Shown here in pieces: positions 57,441-64,000 of a DNA stretch of 64,000 nt. Position 1 is the stretch's first letter. Every line of letters begins with the position of its first letter. The stretch comes from Streptomyces mobaraensis NBRC 13819 = DSM 40847 (GTDB lineage: Bacteria > Actinomycetota > Actinomycetes > Streptomycetales > Streptomycetaceae). The translations under genes and the position numbers were made by a program. Below the pieces are notes generated by a model. That model had not been told where the DNA came from. It searched no databases and saw nothing but the letters and a program-made list of their open reading frames with translations. The DNA lies in NCBI RefSeq assembly GCF_017916255.1, contig NZ_CP072827.1, positions 930,001 to 994,000 of the forward strand. The letters are read 5' to 3'.

Positions 57441-57724
57441 GCCGCATTGCCCCGCGCGGCGGTCCGGACCTTCTCGGCGGCGATCTTGTAGATGTTGCCG
57501 AGGACATCAGGCGCCTGCTCGAACTCCTCGTCGCTGATGTCCAGCCCGATGAGACTGCGGACGACCTCCCGGTCGGCCGCCAGGCGCGCCGCGCGTTGCG
57601 CGGCGGTCGGCTGCTGCGCCACCAGTTCTTCCACCACCTGGCCGATGCTGAGTCCACGCTCCTTGGCCAACTCGGCGAGGTGGTCGCGCGCTTCCCGGGA
57701 AACCTGGATGGTCGTCGTCGCCAT
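57437..57724 (-). CDS. Antitoxin with ribbon-helix-helix-type N-terminus
   Basis: A 95-residue protein. MATTTIQVSREARDHLAELA and RGLSIGQVVEELVAQQ form a ribbon-helix-helix-like DNA-binding head; the C-terminal half (EEFEQAPDVLGNIYKIAAEK) would neutralise the PIN toxin. ATG 57724 has no Shine-Dalgarno; TATAGT ends six bases before it, implying leaderless translation. As in other VapB proteins it should repress its own promoter. Confidence 0.82.
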   Translation of the reverse strand: MATTTIQVSREARDHLAELAKERGLSIGQVVEELVAQQPTAAQRAARLAADREVVRSLIGLDISDEEFEQAPDVLGNIYKIAAEKVRTAARGNAA

Positions 57725-57848
57725 AGCTTCACTATAGGTTGGCTACGTCGTGCCGGTCCGGCGTTTCGGTCATCTTCCGTTCCGCACCTGGCGGGCGCGA
57801 AAGACGTGGAGGCCGCTCCCGGGACACGCGCCCCGGGGGCCGCCGGGC

Positions 57849-58421
57849 CTACACCGGCGAACGCTCGCGCGCCACCGCCGGCACGGCCCCCGCGCCCGCC
57901 GGGTGCAGGGCCGCCGGCTCGGTGAAGGCGGCGGTGCCGAGGGAGGTCAGGGAGGCCGTCGCGCGTTCGAAGGCCACCGCCGGCTCGGCGCCGCGGTCGC
58001 GCCAGGGGTCGGCGGCGGGGGCGGAGGCCGGTACGAGCAGGGTGAACCACACCGCCTTCCCGCCGTCGTGGCGCGGCTGCACACCCCAACCGGCGCTGAG
58101 CGCCGCGACCAGGGCGAGGCCGCGCCCATGGGTGCTGGCCTCGTCCGGAGCGCCGACGCGGGGCAGCCGGGGATCGTGGTCGCGTACGGAGACGGTCAGC
58201 CGGTCGAGCATCAGGGTGATCTCGACCGTGCACCGCTTGTCCGGCTCAGCGTGCTGGTGGACGTTGGTGAGGAGCTCGGTGACGCCGAGCGCGGCGGGAT
58301 CGATGAGCGGATCGAGATGCCAGTAACGCAACTGCGCAGAGACGATTCTGCGCACCTGCCGGATCCGCTGCGGCAGGGCCTGGAGCTCGACGGTGCAGTG
58401 CTTGTTCACTCGGCTGATCAC
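57849..58421 (-). CDS. Anti-sigma-factor-type ATP-binding protein (HATPase_c)
   Basis: A 190-residue RsbW/SpoIIAB-like protein. ALGVTELLTNVHQHA is the N-box (Glu...Asn), VSVRDHDPRLPRV the G1 box and STHGRGLALVAALSAGWGV the G2 box that closes over ATP. A C-terminal 60-residue Ala-rich extension follows. Streptomyces encodes dozens of such kinases, which bind sigma factors or antagonists. GTG 58421 has an AGGGAG eight bases upstream. No sigma factor gene is adjacent. Confidence 0.88.
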   Translation of the reverse strand: MISRVNKHCTVELQALPQRIRQVRRIVSAQLRYWHLDPLIDPAALGVTELLTNVHQHAEPDKRCTVEITLMLDRLTVSVRDHDPRLPRVGAPDEASTHGRGLALVAALSAGWGVQPRHDGGKAVWFTLLVPASAPAADPWRDRGAEPAVAFERATASLTSLGTAAFTEPAALHPAGAGAVPAVARERSPV

Positions 58422-58487
58422 GGCTGCGACTCCCTGAAGAAGTAGGGCTAGCCTGATGCAGATGCGTGGCGCGGTGCGCGCCCGTCC

Positions 58488-58511
58488 CGGTCCGGCGGGC
58501 GGGCCGGACCG
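58488..58511 (-). terminator. 9-bp GC hairpin after the 58649 gene
   Basis: CGGTCCGGC and GCCGGACCG pair around a six-base loop, between the stop at 58649 and the next start at 58421 on the minus strand. Confidence 0.5.
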
Positions 58512-58648
58512 CACGACGGAACCGATCCGGAACGCGACCGTCGATGAACCCTCAGTGATGCTGTACGCCTCAAGGGTCGGCCTTCACCGTCGCGGGCGCA
58601 ACTCGTGCGCCCCCACCGTGCTCCCGTGCCGCCCCCTGTTTCGCGCGC

Positions 58649-58963
58649 TCACTCCGGCCCGTCGCCGCGCGCGGCCTCCACCGCCTCCAGGAACCGGCGG
58701 ACCGCCGCCTCCGGGTCCTGGCCCGACTCCCCGAGATCGAGCACGTACCGGTTGCCGTTGAGCGTGGCCCGGGCCCGGTCGCGGGCGGCGAACCAGGGTT
58801 TTCGTGCCTGCACGGCGTCCACCGGAGCGCTGTCGATCTCCACTCCGTAGCTGGTCAGGAGCTCCAGGCGACCGTTGTGGATCTTCACCTGTCCGGCGCG
58901 GGTGAGCGAGCGGAGCGACTTCTCGATCCGTACCCCCGTCGCCTTGAACTCCGGTTCCGCCAC
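58649..58963 (-). CDS. Hypothetical protein, 104 aa
   Basis: Starts VAEPEFKATGVRIEKSLRSL and contains KIHNGRLELLTSYGVEID and KPWFAARDRARATLNGNRY. It looks like a small globular protein of mixed beta and alpha structure with a basic central part; no family recognised. GTG 58963 follows AAGGCGG; a frame reaching 59218 is Arg/Pro-rich and not believed. The gene is followed by the hairpin 58488-58511. Confidence 0.65.
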   Translation of the reverse strand: MAEPEFKATGVRIEKSLRSLTRAGQVKIHNGRLELLTSYGVEIDSAPVDAVQARKPWFAARDRARATLNGNRYVLDLGESGQDPEAAVRRFLEAVEAARGDGPE

Positions 58964-59511
58964 GGTGCACCGCCTTTCGGCTCGGCCGATGGTTGTCTGC
59001 TGCGCAGTGTGCCCGCGAGCCGACGCCCGCACCAGGGGCCGATTTTCGTTCTCGTCCACGAGCCCGGGGCACGCACCGACGGCTCCCGGCCGGAGGGCGC
59101 ACACCGGACGGACGGGGACGGACGGGAAGGGCCGCGAACGCCCCGCCACTCGCCGCACCACCTGCGCGGACCTCCCGACGAGCGGCGTGGCGCAGCCGGA
59201 ACACGCCCGGCGGCGCACCGGCGCCTCCCGGCGCGGGAAACGGACCGCTCGGCCGATCCCGTGCGACGAACCGCCGGGAACGCGCCCCGCGACCGGAGCG
59301 CGCCCGTACGCGTGCCAGGGGTTCGGGCGCCGGGCGGCCTCCGTCGGGCTCGGTCCGGGGCCGCCGTAGAGCCCGGCCCGGGAGCTCGGCTCAGGATCCC
59401 GCTCGGATCCTCACGTTCGAACCGGTCGGCCACCCGCCCCCCGTTCCGGGCCGACACTCCGCTCCCCCGAGCCTGTCGACGCCTCTCCCCGGGGCCGGCC
59501 GACGGGCCGCC
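58964..59511. other. Intergenic region, no gene recognised
   Basis: About 548 bases of very GC-rich sequence between two minus-strand genes. All frames are Arg/Pro/Gly-rich without a ribosome binding site. An imperfectly placed inverted repeat AGGATCC...GGATCCT spans 59393-59411, about 100 bases past the reductase stop. Confidence 0.5.
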
Positions 59512-60810
59512 TCAGGGCCGCGCGGCCGGCAGCCGGTCCGCCGCGGAGACCAGCCGGCGCGCCACCGGATGCGTCCGGACGATCTCGCCGAGGGTGGTCG
59601 CCCCCTGGGTGATCCGGGCGAACGCCCGCCACGCCGGGCCGAACCCGGTGACCGCCGCGTGGAAGACGCCCGGCTTGCGGGAGTACAGGGCGAGGATCCG
59701 GCGGCCCACGCCCATCTCCACCCCCAGCCCGGCCTTGACGGCGAACGCGTAGTTGAGCGCCTGGCGGCGGGCGTCGACGGCGTCCTGCGCCTCGGCGATG
59801 CGCACCGCCCACTCCCCCGCCAGCCGGCCGGAACGCAGCGCGAACGAGATGCCCTCGCGCGTCCAGGGCTCCAGCAGCCCGGCGGCGTCGCCGCAGACGA
59901 CGACGCGGCCGCGGGAGAGCGGGGAGTCGTCGGCGCGGCAGCGGGTCAGGTGGCCGGAGGAGATGCTCGGCTCGAAGCCGGACAGGCCCAGGCGGGCGAT
60001 GAAGTCCTCCAGGTACCGCTTGGTGGCGGCGCCCTCGCCGCGGGCGCAGATGACGCCGACGGTGAGGGTGTCGCCCTTGGGGAACACCCAGCCGTAACTG
60101 CCGGGCATGGGGCCCCAGTCGAGCTGCACCCGGCCGGCCCAGTCCTCGGCGACCGACGGCGGGACGGGGATCTCGGCCTCCAGGCCGAGGTCGACCTGGT
60201 CGAGCTTCACCCCGACGTGCGCTCCTATGCGGCCGGCGCTGCCGTCGGCGCCGACGACCGCGCGGGCCAGGACCGTCGAGCCGTCGCCGAGCACGACGGC
60301 GACGGTGCGCCGGTCGGGGACGGCGGGTCCGTGCTGCTCGACGCGGGCGACGGTGACGCCGGTACGCACCTCGGCGCCGGCCGCCTTCGCCGCCTCGACC
60401 AGGCCGGCGTCGAACTCGGCCCGGTTGACGAGCCCGAAGAGCATCTTCTTCGACCGGCGGGTGCGGGTGAGCTTGCCGTCGAGGGAGAAGGTGACGGCGT
60501 GCACGCGGTCGCGCAGCGGCAGTTCGAAGCCGGGCGGCAGGGCGTCGCGGGACGGGCCGATGATGCCGCCGCCGCAGGTCTTGTAGCGGGGCAGTTCGGC
60601 CTTCTCCAGGAGCAGGACACGGCGTCCCGCGCCGGCCGCCGCGTACGCCGCCGAGGCTCCGGCGGGCCCGGCGCCGACCACGACGACGTCCCACACCGGC
60701 TCGGCGCCCATGGGCCCGCCGTCCGCGGACACGTCCTGCGCGGATACGTCCTCCGCATCCGCCGGCACGTCGTCGCGACCCGTCTCCCGGGCTGTGTTGT
60801 CGCTGCTCAC
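59512..60810 (-). CDS. Geranylgeranyl reductase family FAD-dependent oxidoreductase
   Basis: A 432-residue flavoprotein. WDVVVVGAGPAGASAAYAAA is the FAD Rossmann motif, RYKTCGGGIIGPS the family's Cys-containing active loop, VNRAEFDAGL and VVGADGSAGRIGAHVG the DG motif and GRVVVCGDAAGLLEPWTREG the GD motif. It should reduce isoprenoid double bonds, for instance of menaquinone or membrane lipids. The first 30 residues are acidic and low complexity, so translation may start at an internal GTG. No isoprenoid gene is near. Confidence 0.85.
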   Translation of the reverse strand: MSSDNTARETGRDDVPADAEDVSAQDVSADGGPMGAEPVWDVVVVGAGPAGASAAYAAAGAGRRVLLLEKAELPRYKTCGGGIIGPSRDALPPGFELPLRDRVHAVTFSLDGKLTRTRRSKKMLFGLVNRAEFDAGLVEAAKAAGAEVRTGVTVARVEQHGPAVPDRRTVAVVLGDGSTVLARAVVGADGSAGRIGAHVGVKLDQVDLGLEAEIPVPPSVAEDWAGRVQLDWGPMPGSYGWVFPKGDTLTVGVICARGEGAATKRYLEDFIARLGLSGFEPSISSGHLTRCRADDSPLSRGRVVVCGDAAGLLEPWTREGISFALRSGRLAGEWAVRIAEAQDAVDARRQALNYAFAVKAGLGVEMGVGRRILALYSRKPGVFHAAVTGFGPAWRAFARITQGATTLGEIVRTHPVARRLVSAADRLPAARP

Positions 60811-61018
60811 CTGTGCTTCCGCTCCCGCTCGTCCGCCGCCGCCGGCCGTGCCGGCCGTACCGCCCGCATCCTACGGCCCGGCCGCGCGGCGCCCCGCCCC
60901 GGGAAGCACGCCGGACCACCGGCACCGCCCTGGGACTCCGTGGGGTGCCATGAAAGGATCGAGGCCGTCAACCCTGCCCGTCCGTACACCACAACGTGGT
61001 GCCCCCGAGGAGCGTTCC

Positions 61019-62404
61019 ATGGACACCGTTCCGGCCCCCCGGCCCGACTCCGCCGCGCTCGCCGCGACCGTCGCCTCCCTCCAGCCCCGCGCCCGCGCCG
61101 AACTGGCCGAACTGGTCGCCTTCCGGTCGGTCGCGGACGAGGCGCAGTTCCCGAAGAGCGAGTGCGAGGCGGCGGCGGAGTGGGTGGCCGGGGCGCTGCG
61201 CGCCGAGGGCTTCGAGGACGTCGCGCTGCTGGACACCCCGGACGGCACCCAGTCCGTCTACGGCTACCTGCCCGGCCCGGCGGGCGCCCCGACGGTGTTG
61301 CTGTACGCCCACTACGACGTGCAGCCGCCGCTGGACGAGGACGCGTGGCTGTCCCCGCCGTTCGAGCTGACGGAGCGCGACGGCCGCTGGTACGGGCGCG
61401 GCGCGGCCGACTGCAAGGGCGGCTTCATCATGCACCTGTCGGCGCTGCGCGCCCTCAAGGAGCACGGCGGGGTGCCGGTGGGCGTCAAGATGATCGTCGA
61501 GGGCTCGGAGGAGCAGGGCACGGGCGGTCTCCAGCAGTACGCGGAGGCGCACCCGGAGCTGCTGGCCGCCGACACCATCGTCATCGGCGACGCCGGCAAC
61601 TTCCGGCTCGGCCTGCCGACCGTGACCGCCACCCTGCGCGGCATGATGCTGGTGCGGGTGGAGGTGCAGACGCTGGGCGGCAACCTGCACTCCGGCATGT
61701 TCGGCGGCGCCGCTCCCGACGCGCTCGCCGCACTGATCCGCACCCTCGACTCGCTGCGCGCGCCCGACGGCTCGACCGTCATCCACGGCCTGGAGCCGGA
61801 GGGCACCTGGGACGGCCTGCAGTACCCGGAGGAGGACTTCCGCTCCGACGCCAAGGTCCTGGACGGCGTCGACCTGATCGGCTCCGGCACGGTCGCGGAC
61901 CGCCTGTGGGCCCGCCCCGCCGTCACCGTCCTGGGCATCGACTGCCCGCCCGTCGTCGGCGCCACCCCGTCCGTCCACGCCCGCGCGGCGGCCCTGATCA
62001 GCCTGCGCGTCCCGCCGGGCGTCAACGCCGCCGACACGGCGAAGCTCCTCCGCGCCCACCTGGAGTCCCAGGTCCCGTGGAACGCCCGGGTGACCACGGA
62101 ACTGGTCGGCCAGGGCGAGCCGTTCGCCGCCGACACCGCCAGCCCCGCGTACGTCTCGATGGCCGAGGCGATGCGCGTCGCCTATCCCGGCCAGGAGATG
62201 CAGACCGCCGGCATGGGCGGCTCCATCCCCCTCTGCAACACCCTCGCCGCCCTCTACCCCGACACGGAGATCCTCCTCATCGGCCTCAGCGAGCCGGAGG
62301 CCCAGATCCACGCGGTCAACGAGAGCGTGTCCCCGGAGGAACTGGAGCGCATGTCCCTGACGGAGGCCCTGTTCCTGCTGAACTACGCGGAGTCCCGGCG
62401 GTAG
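61019..62404 (+). CDS. M20-family dipeptidase/metallopeptidase
   Basis: Zinc peptidase of 461 residues. VLLYAHYDVQPPLDEDAW gives the metal-binding HxD, GRGAADCKGGFIMHLSALRA the second Asp, IVEGSEEQGTGG the catalytic Glu pair, VIGDAGNFRLG the metal Asp and AQIHAVNESVSPEELERM the last His. A dimerisation domain occupies about 200-330. ATG 61019 follows GAGGAG; the frame opens earlier without sense. The layout is that of cytosolic dipeptidases (PepV/CNDP type). The gene ends in the hairpin 62442-62474. Confidence 0.92.
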   Translation: MDTVPAPRPDSAALAATVASLQPRARAELAELVAFRSVADEAQFPKSECEAAAEWVAGALRAEGFEDVALLDTPDGTQSVYGYLPGPAGAPTVLLYAHYDVQPPLDEDAWLSPPFELTERDGRWYGRGAADCKGGFIMHLSALRALKEHGGVPVGVKMIVEGSEEQGTGGLQQYAEAHPELLAADTIVIGDAGNFRLGLPTVTATLRGMMLVRVEVQTLGGNLHSGMFGGAAPDALAALIRTLDSLRAPDGSTVIHGLEPEGTWDGLQYPEEDFRSDAKVLDGVDLIGSGTVADRLWARPAVTVLGIDCPPVVGATPSVHARAAALISLRVPPGVNAADTAKLLRAHLESQVPWNARVTTELVGQGEPFAADTASPAYVSMAEAMRVAYPGQEMQTAGMGGSIPLCNTLAALYPDTEILLIGLSEPEAQIHAVNESVSPEELERMSLTEALFLLNYAESRR

Positions 62405-62441
62405 CCTGCCCTCCCAACACCGACTGAAGACGCTCGGCATT

Positions 62442-62474
62442 GGGAGAACAGCTCGACGGCCGGGCTGTTCTCCC
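62442..62474 (+). terminator. 11-bp hairpin followed by TTT, after the dipeptidase
   Basis: GGGAGAACAGC (62442-62452) pairs perfectly with 62464-62474 around an 11-base loop, and TTTC follows. It starts 37 bases past the dipeptidase stop at 62404. Confidence 0.75.
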
Positions 62475-62544
62475 TTTCAATATCCCACCGGCCCGCCATG
62501 GTCGTGCCACGGACCCTGGAATACCGATTGAACTTCGCTGCACG

Positions 62545-62949
62545 TCAATCCTCAATAAGCGGATTGACAGGCGAGAGGAACGGATCCAGGCGAATCTGCA
62601 CTTCCCCCCTCGCCATGACCCGGACACGGAAGGCCCCCTGACCCGGCGGATCGTCCATATCAGCCGAACGTTCATAGAGAAGACCCCAGGATCCGGGGAA
62701 CCGAGTAGCGATGTGACGCAAGAGCTGGTCAATCTCCTCCGCTTCATCACGTCGACGATTCATCAAACCATTAATGAAGACGAAGTACTCCCCATTGTGC
62801 TGACTGAGCCGGGCCTCGCCAGTCGCCCAGTCGACATCTTCGATGAAGCTCCTGAGCTGCACAATGCCTGCTTCCAGGCTCCCTGAGTCCGACTCCTCGG
62901 GCGACTCGGAGATACCAAACCATCCGTGAAACTCATACACGTTCCTCAC
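62545..62949 (-). CDS. Imm7-family immunity protein
   Basis: A 134-residue acidic protein that protects the cell from the adjacent RHS toxin. VYEFHGWFGISESPEESDSG, LRSFIEDVDWATGEARLSQH, NGEYFVFINGLMNRRRDEAE, LPGSWGLLYERS-type sequence (here FPGSWGLLYERSADMDD) and the end RLDPFLSPVNPLIED are the Imm7 landmarks. The GTG start at 62949 overlaps the toxin stop (GTGA). Its GC content is visibly lower than that of neighbouring genes, with codons such as ATA and TTA-poor but AT-ending usage, consistent with horizontal exchange of toxin-immunity cassettes. Confidence 0.85.
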   Translation of the reverse strand: MRNVYEFHGWFGISESPEESDSGSLEAGIVQLRSFIEDVDWATGEARLSQHNGEYFVFINGLMNRRRDEAEEIDQLLRHIATRFPGSWGLLYERSADMDDPPGQGAFRVRVMARGEVQIRLDPFLSPVNPLIED

Positions 62950-64000
62950 CCCAAAGGCGTAGTGTCGATAACCGGATCGATATTGTAACGTCGGCCATAC
63001 TCTCTCAGCTTGGCTATGACACCGGGACCAGGCTCACCTTCAAAATGAAAGTAAGGTTTGCGTCCGCTCTGTATTGCATGCTCGAAGGTCGCCTTGACCT
63101 GGTTCCTCAGGGCACTCCCCATCTGCATGCCGCCCGGCTTCGATTGCGCTACATACTCATCACTGACCGCATCGATCTCACGCCCCTTGGGGTCGTGCTC
63201 GAAACGGACGCGGGACTCTCCGCCAAGCCGTTCAGCCAAGGCATCTGCTGCCGGGTCAGGTTTCCTAACTTTTATCAGCTTCCCGAGCCCGCCGTTGTTC
63301 TCATATGGAGCCAAACCCAATGGGTCCGTCCACCGATGAGGGTTGTCGACATAGGCAACGGGATTCGGTGCCGCTTCCAAGCACAGCGGGTCCGGTGTGA
63401 AATATCGCCCCGTCTCCGGGTCGTAATAGCGATGAAAATTGTAGTGCAAGCCCGCTTCAGGATCGAAGTACTGCCCTGGGAACCGCAGTGGCGTGTAAGT
63501 CGAGCTGTCCGTCGCCCAAGCCGTAGTCCCCCACAGCGTGGCGCGCGAGCGCCAAGCCGTCGTGCCCGTCTCGTCGATGAGCTCCGTCGGTGTGCCGACC
63601 AGGTCGGTGACGATCGCGAAGAAGCGTCGGTCGATTTCGCGTTGGGGAGCCTCGGCCGCCGATATGCGCTCCGTTTGGGCGACGGGGTGGAGGCCGTCGT
63701 GGTCCCAGGTGAGGGTGACGGGGTTCGGCAGGTCCGTCGAGGTTGTCGTCTGCTCCGCCAGGGTCGGGCCGTCCCAGGTGAAGTGCACCTGTTCCGCGAC
63801 GTCGCCCGCCGGCGTCAGGCGGTGCTTGGCCGTGCGGCGGCCGAAGGGGTCGTAGAGGTAGCGCCACTTCGTGCCGTCCGGGGTGATGACCTCGGTCAGG
63901 CGGTCTTCCGCGTCCCAGGAGTAGCGCCACGTCTCCGGCTTCCGCGACAGGCGGGTCTTCTGGCGGACGACGACGCGGCCTTGGGCGTCGTGTTCGTAAC
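62946..64000 (-). CDS. RHS-repeat protein with C-terminal restriction-endonuclease-fold toxin, N-terminus outside window
   Basis: The C-terminal 350 residues of a polymorphic toxin. WRYSWDAEDRLTEVITPDGT and YDPFGRRTAKHRL are RHS/YD repeats. The RHS core end is LHYNFHRYYDPETGRYFTPD and YVDNPHRWTDPLGLAPYE, the DPLGL junction after which the toxin tip starts. The tip (about 130 residues) has RFEHDPKGREIDAVSDEYVAQSKP, an E-D-x-x-K-like nuclease core, and resembles Tox-REase-3 domains by eye. Lower GC in the tip supports modular exchange. The gene runs off the right edge. Confidence 0.85.
   Translation of the reverse strand, partial: YEHDAQGRVVVRQKTRLSRKPETWRYSWDAEDRLTEVITPDGTKWRYLYDPFGRRTAKHRLTPAGDVAEQVHFTWDGPTLAEQTTTSTDLPNPVTLTWDHDGLHPVAQTERISAAEAPQREIDRRFFAIVTDLVGTPTELIDETGTTAWRSRATLWGTTAWATDSSTYTPLRFPGQYFDPEAGLHYNFHRYYDPETGRYFTPDPLCLEAAPNPVAYVDNPHRWTDPLGLAPYENNGGLGKLIKVRKPDPAADALAERLGGESRVRFEHDPKGREIDAVSDEYVAQSKPGGMQMGSALRNQVKATFEHAIQSGRKPYFHFEGEPGPGVIAKLREYGRRYNIDPVIDTTPLG

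Overview
The window looks like Streptomyces chromosome, or a close relative. GC is very high, third codon positions are strongly GC-biased, GTG (and one TTG) starts are common, and the gene content is typical: TerD proteins, an Rv1733c-like protein, a 24-residue bL37, a GlxA-type regulator and RHS toxins. About 58 genes or gene remnants can be supported. I saw no rRNA, tRNA, CRISPR array or insertion sequence.

Layout. 1-11.4 kb is a minus-strand secondary-metabolism block: an acyltransferase (cut by the window edge), an NAD-dependent epimerase, a 14-TM exporter with DtxR-like and Zur-like sites upstream, a stand-alone adenylation protein, and a two-module heterocyclising NRPS whose 5' end is fused to the 5' part of an unrelated DUF1524 lipoprotein gene. 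11.4-14.5 kb holds small stress or conserved genes (TerD, GlsB/YeaQ, YciI), three of them preceded by one shared 19-nt motif. 14.6-19.1 kb has CbiZ, a carboxyl methyltransferase, and glutamate decarboxylase followed by a class II glutamine amidotransferase. 19.1-20.9 kb is an esterase with a divergent TetR. 20.9-27.5 kb is an aminophosphonate uptake and degradation operon under a GntR/HutC regulator. 27.7-31 kb carries an APC permease, bL37 and an SDR. 31.1-35.5 kb has a histidine phosphatase, a truncated PPDK-like dikinase and its wHTH regulator, and a long TetR. 36.4-41 kb has an orphan dhaK, a succinate-semialdehyde dehydrogenase and an MFS transporter, separated by repeat-rich DNA. 41.4-54.3 kb is mostly core or conserved genes: PH-like membrane protein, MurI, HpnB-type glycosyltransferase, TerD-TerA fusion, MOSC protein, Rv1733c-like protein, beta-helix/AAA+ fusion, GlxA-type regulator and DUF2797. 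54.5-62.4 kb has an MFS/ROK pair, a VapBC-like module, an anti-sigma-type ATPase, a geranylgeranyl-reductase-family enzyme and an M20 dipeptidase. The right edge is the toxin tip of an RHS protein with its Imm7-like immunity gene.

Functional links. The NRPS, exporter and metal-box-like sites suggest a thiazoline or oxazoline metallophore locus that has suffered a deletion. The phosphonate operon has importer, amine oxidase and PhnX-like hydrolase but no PhnW transaminase. GadB and a GabD-type dehydrogenase are both present but about 20 kb apart. Several genes seem to be transcribed leaderless, with a -10-like hexamer ending six nucleotides before the start codon.
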